Positions 1-9,712 of a stretch of DNA of 64,000 nucleotides are shown here, in pieces. Origin of the DNA: Limnomonas spitsbergensis. Its lineage: Eukaryota; Chlorophyta; Chlorophyceae; Chlamydomonadales. The notes beneath the pieces are model-generated. The model was given only the letters and a program-made list of their open reading frames with translations. It was not told the DNA's origin and ran no database searches. The stretch is from NCBI GenBank assembly GCA_037349105.1, contig JAYJMM010000118.1, positions 3,037,501-3,101,500 on the forward strand, given 5' to 3'. Within the stretch, counting starts at the first letter, position 1. Each line of letters begins with the position of its first letter. The position numbers and the translations under genes are program-made.

Positions 1-321
1 ATGAGGCAGCATGAGCGCGGAGGCACAAAGCTCTGGGGCAGGCTTGGATACGACATACCTGTTAACATCTCGCTGGGGACAACGCTTCTTCCTCTGCATT
101 CCTTTTGACAGCCTCAAACTTGTGCGGCTTCAACTTACGTGTCACTTTAGAGAAAGACAGGGCCATGAATCCTTGAGCTGATAGTGGGCCTGTGGCCCAG
201 TCTTCTGCACCGCATGACAATGTACTGTTACCTGCCACTGACTACCATCTCTTGTTGGCCACTGGTACAAGATGGATGTTGCATTTGATTCTTCTGCCCC
301 CGTCGCGGAAACCTCGTGCAG
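1..321. other. Window edge, no exon recognised (probably an RPB1 intron)
   Basis: No reading frame here resembles the RPB1 residues that should precede the exon at 322. The stretch ends in a 3' splice site (AG at 320-321), so it is most likely intron of the RPB1 gene that enters from the left. Confidence 0.5.
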
Positions 322-3153
322 GTCCTGGGCATTGAGGCGGTGCGTGCTGCGCTGCTCAAGGAGATTCGTAATGTCATTGAGTTTGACGGCTCGTATGTCA
401 ACTACCGCCACCTGGCCATCCTGTGTGATGTCATGACCAGCAGGGGTGAGGGACGGGCCTGGCAGGGGGCAGGGAACAGGCAGAGGGGAAGGCCTAGGGA
501 GTTAGGGGCAAGGAACGGGCTGATGAGCGGACCTGCTGGGGTTAAGAGGCGGGGAACTGGCAGCATGGTGAGCCTGCTGGTGCTGACAGAGGGGAATGGG
601 CAGCGCGTCAGGCGAGCCTGCATGAGTGGTGGGTATGGGGCTGAAGGGCGGGTCTGTAGGGTGAGGGACGGGGACTGGGAAGCATGGTGGGCGGCCGGGA
701 TGAGGAGCGTGTCTAGATGTTTCGATTAATGCCAGTATATGTTTGCTTTGCAACGATTATTTTCCCCCTACCTCCTCTCTGTCCTCTCCTCTTGCTGCCA
801 ACACCTGGCTGATGTCTCCCCCACCCTTACAGGCCACCTCATGGCGATCACGCGCCACGGCATCAACCGCAACGGCAACGGCCCGCTGGCTCAGTGTAGC
901 TTTGAGGAGACGGTGGACATCCTGTACAGGTGCAGTGGGTGTGGAACCCTGAACCCCAAACCCTGAATGATGTACGAGTCCAGTGGTTTTTGTGTAGTCC
1001 TGAACCTAGGCCCTAGCCATTATACACAGTTGCAGTTCATGCACTCTCTTGGCCAGCATGACCTTGTCAGGATCAGCCCACTGCTGCTTCATGTGAACCA
1101 GGAGGTGGGGGTTGGCAAGAACATAGAGTGAGGCCTACCGGGATCCCCACCCTTTCATCACCGGACACATTTCTTATGGTAATAGGAGGGAAAGTATTCC
1201 TCAAGACGTGGATGAAAGAGGCCACTTGTTTGGCAGGAGCACTGACCTGGGCTCAGGGTCCATCCCAACACCCGCTTTATCTCCATGTGCTCTGAACTCT
1301 GCAGGGCGGCCATGCACTCGGAATGCGACCACATGACTGGCGTCAGCGAGAACATCATGCTGGGCCAGCTCTGCCCGCTGGGCACCGGCTCGTTCGACCT
1401 GCTGCTGAACGAAGAGGCGCTGGCTGACGCGTTTGACATGCAGCTCGGAACAGCGTTCGACCAGATCGGCTTCCAGGTGTGGGAACAAAATAATCTGAAT
1501 ATTACAAATGACTGCAAAACAGATGCATCTGGCTTGGCAATGTGTCAAGCTTGCACAATGACACGGAGTTTGACTGCGGGGCTTGCTTGTGATGGACATA
1601 TTTATTCTGTTATCGGTACATCAGTTTGTTTTAAATGCACCTGTCCCCAAGCTCTTTACTATCAACCATGTAATACTGTTGAGGTACACGGTTGAAAGTA
1701 AAGACCTTGGGGACAGGTAAAGAACACGCTAAAAGTCTCATCCTAGAGCAGGCCGCGATTAACTGGGGGAAACTGCTGTTTTTTAATTCGCAAGCATGCA
1801 CACACACACTGACACTTACACACCCTCTTTCGCCCCGAGCAGGACGTCAACATGACCCCTGGTCGGTCGCCAGCGCGCACGCCCGGGCCCATGTCCCCGT
1901 CGTCCATGCTCTCTCCGCTCAACTCGCCGTTCATTGGGGACCACTTCGGCGGCTTTTCGCCGACACACGGCGGCGCAGGCTTCTCCCCTGGTCGCTCCCC
2001 AGGTTACAGCCCAACCAGCCCTGCCTATTCGCCGACCAGCCCGGCGTATTCGCCCACCAGCCCGGCATACAGCCCGACCAGCCCGGCGTACAGCCCGACC
2101 AGCCCGGCGTACAGTCCTACAAGCCCGGCGTACAGCCCTACAAGCCCGGCGTACAGCCCAACTAGCCCAGCGTACAGCCCCACCAGCCCGGCGTACAGCC
2201 CAACTAGCCCGGCGTACAGCCCAACGAGCCCAGCGTACAGCCCCACCAGCCCGGCGTACAGCCCAACCAGCCCTGCCTACTCGCCGACCAGCCCGGCGTA
2301 CAGCCCTACAAGCCCGGCATACAGCCCAACCAGCCCGGCATACAGCCCGACCAGCCCAGCGTACAGCCCCACGTCTCCAAGCTACAGCCCCACATCGCCC
2401 ACAAATGGCCCGATGTCTCCCTCCTACTCCCCCACCTCCCCCACGTACTCCCCCACGTCTCCCTCGTACTCCCCAACCTCTCCCTCCTACTCCCCGACCA
2501 GCCCCACTTACTCTCCCACTTCGCCCTCCTACTCCCCCACCTCCCCAACCTATTCCCCCACCTCCCCAACCTACTCCCCTACCTCCCCCACCTACTCCCC
2601 AACTTCCCCCACCTACTCCCCAACCTCGCCAAAGTACTCGCCCACCTCCCCCTCATACTCCCCAACATCGCCGGCGTATTCGCCCACCTCGCCGGCATAC
2701 TCGCCCACCTCGCCAGCGTACAGCCCCACCTCACCCGCCTACAGGTAGGGCTTACTAGTTCGAGTGATGTTCCAAGTTCAAGTGGATGCTTCGCCTGACG
2801 AGGCTGGGAGGTTATCACAGACTTATCTTGTTCACGGTTTCATGGACCATGTCCCGGCAGAACAGTTTCAGAGCTGTCATGGTGGCAGAATGTAGACGTA
2901 AATATGATATTGTGCAACCATCGCTGCTTATGGGTGATTGATTACAAGTTACAAGTAGACTGCTTATGCTCTGAGGCCGTCCTTGTGGCCAAGATGTCAG
3001 TTACCCAGGCGCCTCTGACCCTCTGCTCCCTGTCCTTCTTGCTGAAGCCCCACGGCTGCTGGAGGAGTGGACCCCTCTCCCGAGTATTCTCCGCCCATGA
3101 CGTCACCGCCGGGACCGTCCCCCAGCCCTGGACCAAACTACTCCCCAGAGTGA
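322..3153 (+). CDS. RPB1: RNA polymerase II largest subunit RPB1, C-terminal exons (5' partial)
   Basis: Five exons fit: 322-445, 833-929, 1305-1476, 1843-2744 and 3048-3153 (TGA). The first three encode the conserved end of the RPB1 catalytic body: [24 protein letters not shown], then [22 protein letters not shown] and [15 protein letters not shown]. Exon 4 opens with a Ser/Pro linker ([19 protein letters not shown]) and then carries the heptad CTD. If exon 4 were read through, TAG would follow at 2746. However, CAG|GTAGGG is a good donor, and joining to 3048 keeps the heptad going (AYSPT) and ends in [12 protein letters not shown]. The subunit forms much of the Pol II active-site cleft; its tail recruits capping, splicing and 3'-end factors. 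The 5' part lies outside the window. A TGTAA motif at 3256-3260, about 100 nt after the stop, could be the green-algal polyadenylation signal (weak). Confidence 0.95.
2005..2744 (+). repeat. 21-bp tandem repeat encoding the Pol II CTD heptads
   Basis: There are 35 contiguous 21-bp units: 19 heptads (2005-2403), one degenerate unit NGPMSPS (2404-2424) and 15 more heptads to 2739. The consensus is YSPTSPx. Position 7 is Ala in the first 17 units and again in the last four; Thr, Ser and one Lys occur in between. Spliced-on residues add further YSPT, YSPP and YSPE motifs. The long 73-274 codon frames in the other phases and strand are shadows of this periodicity. Confidence 0.95.
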
Positions 3154-4950
3154 GGAGGGTATACGATTTATGGACAAATTATATTTGTAACAAATATTCT
3201 GTTACTTCTACCGGGTTTGGTAGTGGTTCATGTGCAGCCGCAGCATTGTTGTTGTTGTAATGTATCCTTATCATGACCTTTTTTTAGGGTCATGCACCGC
3301 AAACAGTGGGAACAGGGAAGACAGCAGATGCACACATCTGTTGCACAGCCAAGAAAAGGACCGGCATTGAAAGCAGCCAACCCAGGCCAATCAGGCATCC
3401 TCCGTCACACACTGCCTATTTCTCTTGGAACAGCTGTTTTGCCCTGACCCTGTTCTGCCCTGGCTTTGATAGTGAAGGTGTTCTATAACTGAGCGGCGCA
3501 TGCTCCCCAGAGTAAATGCTTTCTGCTCCTGTCTCTTTTATAATGCACTCTTGATACCTGGGATAAGATATTCGAAAGAGCAAAACAAACGAGATTGGAG
3601 GATGAAACCTGAAGACTGTTCACACGTCTTTGAAACCCTGCAAGACATCAAGCTTGCCCCCCTCAACCACCCACACTGCACTGCAGGTACTCCCCGGATG
3701 TTGGAGCGTCACCTGTAGCTGGTGCGAACAATGTTGCAGCTGTCGCCCCTGATGACAGGGAGTACAGCCCTTGAGGGGGCCGCAGCCCCAGAGGAGGAGG
3801 AATACAGCCAGAAAGGATGCTGCTGCCCGCTGGTGGCAGGACCGAGGGTGGGACGGGCTGAGAGGAGGCGAGTGAGCCTTGTGCTGAGTACAGACTGTGC
3901 TGACGGCAGCTGAGAGGCCTCGCATCGCTCTGCTGGTTTGAGTTAAGGATGAGGGCAAACGATGGAGCAGTGTGTGGTGGAGACCTCGCCATCGAGCGCT
4001 GCTTACTGCCCTGGAGATGGTTGGCAAGCATGAGGAAGGATATGAGTGTGGGTGGAGGCTTCTCCCTGCCGCTAGTCGTTATGGCCCATCACACAGCTGG
4101 CGAGGAGGGGGAAATTGACAGCTATGGCCCATCGCCAGCCGTCTGGTGGGGGTGTGGACTATGTGATGTCGGCAATGTTTGAAGGGCAGCTGATGCAGCA
4201 ATGTCTGCCCTCCGCCATTGAGGGACTATGGCACCAGTTGCAGTAGGTTGCAAGCAGGGTCCACATGGTGTTTGAAAACATAGGCCCCATGCAGGCAGGC
4301 AGGATTCGCATGGTGTTGTGGAATGCAGGCTCCATGCAGGCAGGCAGGATCTGTCTGATGTTTCGTACGGACGTAAGTCCCATACATGCAGCCATGGGTT
4401 ACTGGAGGCAAAGGAAGGGACAGGCGGGGCATAAGGAGGCAGGATATACCTAAGAGACCTCTGAGGAGGGGCAGTGGGAATGGCAAAGGACGCCCGGTGC
4501 TTGTAATGCAAACGCAAGAATGGGCGCAAATTATGCCACAAGCAGTGAAGTGACTTTGATTTGTGTGCCTTGTATCTTTGCTGCGTCTTACGGATTTTAC
4601 GAGAGGGGAGGCGCTGCCGACCAGCTCGTTGATCAAGACATGCTCGGTCTCTTCGTGTTTATCTTGACAGCTGCCGATTGTCTGTAGCCAGTTGGGCGCT
4701 ATGGGGCGCATGGGACTTGCATTGCATTCGCGTGCACAGACGGAGGCAGCTGCTGCACAGTGCACAATATTCTGCGATTGAGGAGTCATGTTGATGGATG
4801 AGTTGAGTGTTCTGTTTTGTTGTCATCCTAGTGCAGCTCAATTGCTAGCGGCTTAACCATCTGAAACGAACCTCTTTTCAAAAGAATTCAGAGTCAGGTC
4901 AGATTTGTACGGAAGTGATGTGGTTGGCAACACACACAAATCTCCTTTTC
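3154..4950. other. Gene-free stretch after RPB1
   Basis: No conserved coding frame was recognised. Frames of 60-190 codons exist on both strands, but none has family-like composition or splice support. A short direct repeat (CATGCAGGCAGGCAGGAT) occurs twice near 4290-4350. Confidence 0.5.
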
Positions 4951-4974
4951 CTCCCAACCAGACAGGACGTCAGA

Positions 4975-5142
4975 CAGTTTGCAGGCAGGGGTGGGAGGCC
5001 CTGGTTGTGTAACTTGTACTTCAGCTTTTTTAAGGCTAGTCTCTTCAGGGGCAGGTGATGCGGTTTGCCTGACCTTTGTGTTCTTGTTCTTGCCGACTGT
5101 GGCCGAGCTTCTTTTCAGCATGGCCCAGAGGTGTAACGTCAT
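4975..5142 (+). mobile_element. LINE 3'-end fragment (family A)
   Basis: A diverged copy of the family A 3' region: a GCAGGGGTGGGA segment, then GGCTAGTCTCTTCAGG, a CT-rich stretch, then GGCCGAGCTTCTTTTCAGCATGG and the tail CCCAGAGGTGTAACGTCATTTA. It aligns in order with the 3' ends of the copies at 5650-7135 and 58856-59310. The left edge is uncertain and no clean target-site duplication was found. Confidence 0.6.
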
Positions 5143-5649
5143 TTACACAACCCAAATCTGCTTCAGTTGTGCCTGGTCACTATCAATCATCCCGAAGATG
5201 AGCTTGCACCGGCACATACAGATGTACCTTATTTGCAAATCATATAATTTCCACAAAGCTACGACCTCAGGGGTCACTACACTTCCCTGGGTTGTTGCAT
5301 TAGGGCACAGTTGCGATATGTGAGGACCAGGCTATCGAGTCAGCAAAAGAAGTAGCAGCTCCGAGTGCTGTTGTACGAAGCTACCTGAAGTGATGTAGCT
5401 CCACGCAATTTCTATGGCAGTGGGTATTTGGTGAGACTTACCACAAGACCTTGGGTCTACCATGAGGCAGGGGAACCAAGGGACTCGGAATTGGCATGGC
5501 AAAATCAAGGCCAGGGATGACGGCGGGAATCAGGGAATCCTAGGCTTAGCTACCGGACCAGCCCACTTTCAACCCCTCAAACTATTTACGCCTTAGTTCA
5601 AGACCCTCCCCGCCTTACCCCGGGGTTCAGTCAGTGATATCACCCACCC

Positions 5650-7135
5650 TGGGCCTAAGGCGCCATCTTCCAACCCGCATCAGGTTGGCAGCTGTGCACG
5701 CAGCGCCTGCTGCCAACTACGGCGACGTGGTGTGGGCCACCAGCCACCTTAGGCCGCGGCAATGTCTCTCCAGCAAAATGCTGTCCAGCCTGCTTCAGTA
5801 CCTACGCCAGGCTGTGGGGCTACCTGCGTCAGCCGCCACTTGGGGAGTCCTGAGAGAGCTGCAGCTCCAGCCTCTACAGCAAGACTGGTGGACCCATATC
5901 CTCCGCTTCTACAATGCAGCGGTGGCACCGGCGGCACAGCAATACAGCCCTCTTATGGCTCAAGCCATGGCAGCAGATATACAGCTTGCAGTCAGCCAGG
6001 GCACTGGCGGCCGCACCTGGTGCTCTGATCTGCTGGGTGCATTAAAGGAGCTGGAGCGGGGGGCAGCCACCCCCACCTTGCGCGAGGCAGCAGCTGCCCT
6101 ACAGCGCCTACCCGTCACAAAGGTGTTGGCACTCGTTAACGTTCACTTTTCCCCCACTTTTCCCCCTTTCTTTTGTCCTACCCCCTTCTGTGTTTCTTTC
6201 CAACTTTCCTCCCAACTCTTTAATTAGGCGCCCACGCGGCCGAGCCTTATTTGAGCAGGGCCCAGAGGTGTAACGTCATTGACTAGTTGACGCAGCCTAC
6301 GAGCAAGCACGGCTGGACGCAAGCGGCGGTGGGGACCCCAGGGACCCTACCACCGAGCACAGATCTGCAGCGACCTACCGCGCCTGGTTCCAGTCCACGG
6401 CGGGTGCCTTGCTGGCGCAAGCCAAGAGCCGCACTAGCCAGAGGGAGTGTGCTTGTGTGCGCATAAATTTGCGACTGCGGCTCGGCGCGAACGGCACGGC
6501 TGATACCAGAGGACGGCGCAACGGTCAGCGGCGAGAGGCACGCTGCTGCCAGCGGTTTTGGGCACGGGGGGATAGCGAGTAGGTGGAGGATGCGCTACAT
6601 GTGTGCTGCCAGTGCCCTAGTGTCAGGGAGCAGTTACGGGAGCGGGGATGGGCAGGTCCTCCAGGCGCTGCCACTAACTTCCACCAGCTGTACCAGGCTG
6701 AGCAGGGGTGGGATGCACTTGCTTTTATGGACTGTGCTGTCGGCATTGTTGAGGCTTAGTCTCCAGGGATTCTGAGGCGCTGGTGTCGTTTGCCTTTCCG
6801 GCCCTCTCTTTTGGTATTTTTTTTGTTTCTTGTTGTTGATGTTGTTTGCCCCCTTTTTAGATTATTCTCTTCTCCCTCCTGATCAGTGGGGCGCCCTCGC
6901 GGCCAAGCAAGGGTGGGATACGCTTGCTTTCGTGGATATTTCTGTTATTGGAGGCTTTGTTGAGGGCTAGTCTCTTGTGGAACTCAGGTGTCGAACATGG
7001 TCTTCTTTGCCTTTCCGGCCTCTCCTTTTGTTCCTCCCCCCCCCCTCTTCCTTTTAGTTTCTTCTTTTCAACCTTCTGAACAGTTGGGCGCCCACGCGGC
7101 CGAGCTTTGAGCGGGCCCAGAGGTGTAACGTTGTT
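5650..7135 (+). mobile_element. Non-LTR retrotransposon (LINE, family A), 5'-truncated and decayed
   Basis: The reading frame from about 5690 resembles the C-terminal end of a LINE polyprotein. After an inserted piece (6142-6282) it continues to a cysteine/histidine cluster (CCQRFWARG ... VEDALHVCCQCPSVREQL), like the zinc-binding tail found after LINE reverse transcriptases, then GWDALAFMD and a stop near 6758. A TAG near 6580 breaks the frame. The 3' part repeats the GWD...AF segment (about 6905-6970) and ends in the family tail GGCGCCCACGCGGCCGAG...GGGCCCAGAGGTGTAACG. CACCCACCC occurs at both proposed ends (5641-5649 and 7136-7144), a possible target-site duplication. No reverse-transcriptase catalytic core is present. 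Confidence 0.7.
6142..6282 (+). mobile_element. LINE 3'-end copy nested inside another family A copy
   Basis: This piece consists of CT-rich sequence plus the family A tail ending GTAACGTCATTGA. It interrupts the reading frame of the host copy, splitting ...LALV from VDAAYEQARLD; the copy at 20841-21740 reads uninterrupted there. The flanks CTCGTTAACG (6132-6141) and CTAGTTGACG (6283-6292) match at 8 of 10 positions, consistent with an aged target-site duplication. Confidence 0.75.
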
Positions 7136-7144
7136 CACCCACCC

Positions 7145-8090
7145 AGACTTACAACCTACCCACTTTTTCTGCCTCAACTCATATTATCCTTCCCCCCTCA
7201 GCAAACACATGCTCACATCCCAGCTCTTCTTCCTGCTGCCCTCTTTCTCCCTTCAATTCTTGCATATCATCCACCCAAAAGGCTCCTGTGTCCTCAGCAG
7301 GCTCACCTGTTTAATACAAAATACTAACTACCGGTACCAGGATTGCAAGCAATGTTCCTGGCTAGAAAAAGTGTCAGAACACAGACGAGGTGCTGCACTG
7401 CCAAACTTCTAGTTCACAATACTGAGCTTAAGGAGCTTAAAAGCAAACGCGAGCCTGAAGCCGGCCAAGCATGGCAGCCGGGAAACTATACGCACAACCA
7501 GCACTATATGAACAAATACAATTCAAATAAAAGAACACTCATCCATATGCCTTATTATACCGACATCATTTGCCCTTTTCTGTCATCCTATGACCTGTTG
7601 ACATGCCACTGATATTTCTTACCCATGCCATGCCCCTTCATGACGTGCCATATGGACTTCGATATACCAAACATTGTATGCGTCCCTGCATCCGCGGCAA
7701 CTAGAGGCTTTGAAGGCGGAAGTTCCTGATTACCCACAGGCCCAAAGCAAAATAATTCCCAGTCTTGTAAACTACCAGATTAAGCGGCTCATCACTGCGT
7801 CCTAGAGGATGTCCCCTGGCACATGAGCCCAAGATTGGGCGGATGAAACAACCTGTGGCGGTCTAAACCTCCCTGGCCTAGTATTTTGTGTTCTGATCAA
7901 GGCTGGATGACGATTAAAACATGCCCATGACGAGCATCATATGCAGGAAGAAAATAGTGAACATACAAAATCATCCATAATTTACCGGTATTTTACAGTC
8001 GCATGTCAGAAAATACATCCTGGGCTGAAAATAACTGCACAATGCACATGAAGGGCTCCATCAGAAACACTTTTTCATTGAAAAAGACAC
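7145..8090. other. Gene-free stretch
   Basis: AT-richer sequence with only short frames of no recognisable composition. It probably includes the 3' flank of the minus-strand frame that ends at 8095. Confidence 0.5.
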
Positions 8091-8094
8091 AGAT

Positions 8095-8690
8095 TCAGTA
8101 TGAGCCATAGCCGTCATTGTCGCGGTCCCAGGCCTCCCAGCCGAAGTGGCGACCGTCATCATAATCGTAATTGTCAAAATCGGGGTAATCGTCGTCACTA
8201 ATCGGAGATGCCTCTGCTGCAGCTTCCGCCTCAATCCTGGCCTGCTCCACCCTCGCTGCAAATCCGATGTCTCCCACCAGCAGCCTCCGCCACGCCTGGC
8301 ACACCAGCAGTGCCCGCATCATGTCCTTGCCCTCCAACAGCATAAGGAAGGACATCTGGGACTGGTCGGTTAGCTGCAACACAAGGCGGGGGCGCCATCG
8401 TCAAACGCTCACCAACTGGCCCGCCCCTCGCCCAGCCTTTGGCATAGGTGTGCAGGAGGCCCGGCGAGGGGCTGTACCCGGCAAGGCTTCCATCACAGCC
8501 AGGCTGGATGCAGTCCAAGATCAGACCGCGCAGGCGAGGGCCGGCCCTGTCCTTGCACGAGAGCTGGTAGGGCTGGTAGAACGGGGACCTGAACTTTGCC
8601 AGATCGCAGCGATGGAAACCCTGCTCCAGCGCATACTTCAGCGCCAGCTGGAGAAGCCAGTTGCTGGGGGCATGCCCTGACCTTCGATGG
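8095..8690 (-). CDS. C-terminal exons of an unidentified protein with an F-box-like helix and acidic tail
   Basis: The last exon (8373-8095, minus) follows a clear 3' splice site (CTTGTGTTGCAG). It encodes SQMSFLMLLEGKDMMRALLV then CQAWRRLL, a pattern like an F-box (Leu-rich helix, then C-x-x-W), and ends in a tail rich in Asp and Tyr (SPISDDDYPDFDNYDYDDG). An upstream stretch (about 8690-8440, minus) reads NWLLQLALKYALEQGF, HRCDLAKFRSPFYQPYQL and RLRGLILDCIQ, which looks like real coding sequence. The junction between the two was not resolved: a GTGAGC donor near 8415 is out of phase with the F-box frame, while a GC donor would be in phase. These exons lie just downstream of the split kinase/guanylyltransferase/ligase locus on the same strand. 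They could be its C terminus or a separate gene. Confidence 0.5.
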
Positions 8691-8981
8691 GTCCAGGTTT
8701 GAAGCCCTGTACGGAATCAAGAGGAGGCGAAACAAACAGTGGACCATGAATGAGCCTATGAGCAATTTAACCTCCCCCCTCCCTATGAACACTTATTCTC
8801 AAACACCAAACCAGTCTTTCCTGCGGCCTCCAATTCCCCAATTCGATTCAGGCAGCACGTTTAACAGAAAGCCCCTGCAGCATGGCTGAGCACACAGCTG
8901 ACAGTTCCCTCCCGCCGAGGCAGGAGTTAAGTCGAGTTGGATGAAGCTGAAACCCATTCATGGTGAAACTGCCTGGTGCAG

Positions 8982-9600
8982 GCGTTGTGGTCCAAGACCT
9001 GGCTGCAGGAGCATGACTGCCTGATGGCTTTTCAGCCCGGCTGGACATACATGTTTGAGGCAGTGTACGCTCTCAACGCCCTCATAGTGCCCTATCACTT
9101 TGAGGGTCTGGTGCTGCTCGCAGCCACAGGGCCGGACGGGCTTGAGATGCCTGGAGGCTCAGCGGCAGGGCAGGAGCTGGCGGAGAGGCTCGGGGTGGTC
9201 GCTTTGCCCTGGGTGGAAGGGCCTGCGGACATACTTCTGCGCAGGCTGGCACAGGGGACAGGCCAAGGTTATCCAGCCATCACAGAAGAGCGGCCGCCTG
9301 CCGTACCCAATTCCGAGGGCTGGGTGTTTTACTCACCGGCCGACGGCTCCCGCCACAAGCTGGTGCAGCTGAGTTACAAGCAGGCCAGCAAGGCTGCCAA
9401 GCTGATGCACCCGGCCGATGTATGGGACATGGTGCGCTATGGGGGACGGAGCAGGGCAGATCTACTAGCAGGGAAGCCCCGCCACCTGGCCGAGGAGCTC
9501 AATGCCATGCTGAGGGCCATGGAGCAGCAGTATGCAACAGTGCTGGGGCAGCTGTCGGCGATGTTGCCGGGCAGGGAACAATTCCCAGGGGCTGAAGGCT
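8982..9600 (+). pseudogene. Second half of a T4 Rnl1-type RNA ligase, inverted relative to its first half
   Basis: After a 3' splice site (CTGGTGCAG, AG at 8980-8981) the plus strand reads ALWSKTWLQEHDCLMAFQPG, WTYMFEAVYALNALIVPYH and LVLLAATG. These match the order of nucleotidyltransferase motifs III and IIIa in Rnl1-type RNA ligases (aromatic-x-FE, N-x-IV-x-Y, LLA). EGWVFYSPADG follows as motif IV, then HKLVQLSYKQ as a motif V-like segment. Motif I is missing on this strand; it lies on the minus strand at about 9795, in the exon ending MDSEQ at 9713. That exon ends in phase 0 and this one begins in phase 0, and DSEQ|ALWSKTWL is the expected ligase order (S-x-Q-A). The 3' end of this exon is unclear: the frame stays open to 9965 but becomes antisense to the other half. 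The inversion breakpoint probably lies between about 9570 and 9711. Confidence 0.75.
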
Positions 9601-9712
9601 GTAGCCTCGGAGAGAGTTCCTGCCGTGGCCCTGGGGAGCTTGGAGAACTGCTGCTGCCGCCTGGGTCTTCCAATGCTGTTGGATGTGGGGATCATTTACC
9701 CATGCAGCTCAC

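Noticed and set aside
1934..2758. Arg/Pro-rich and Gly/Leu-rich frames over the CTD
   Set aside because: They are out-of-frame and antisense shadows of the heptad repeat.
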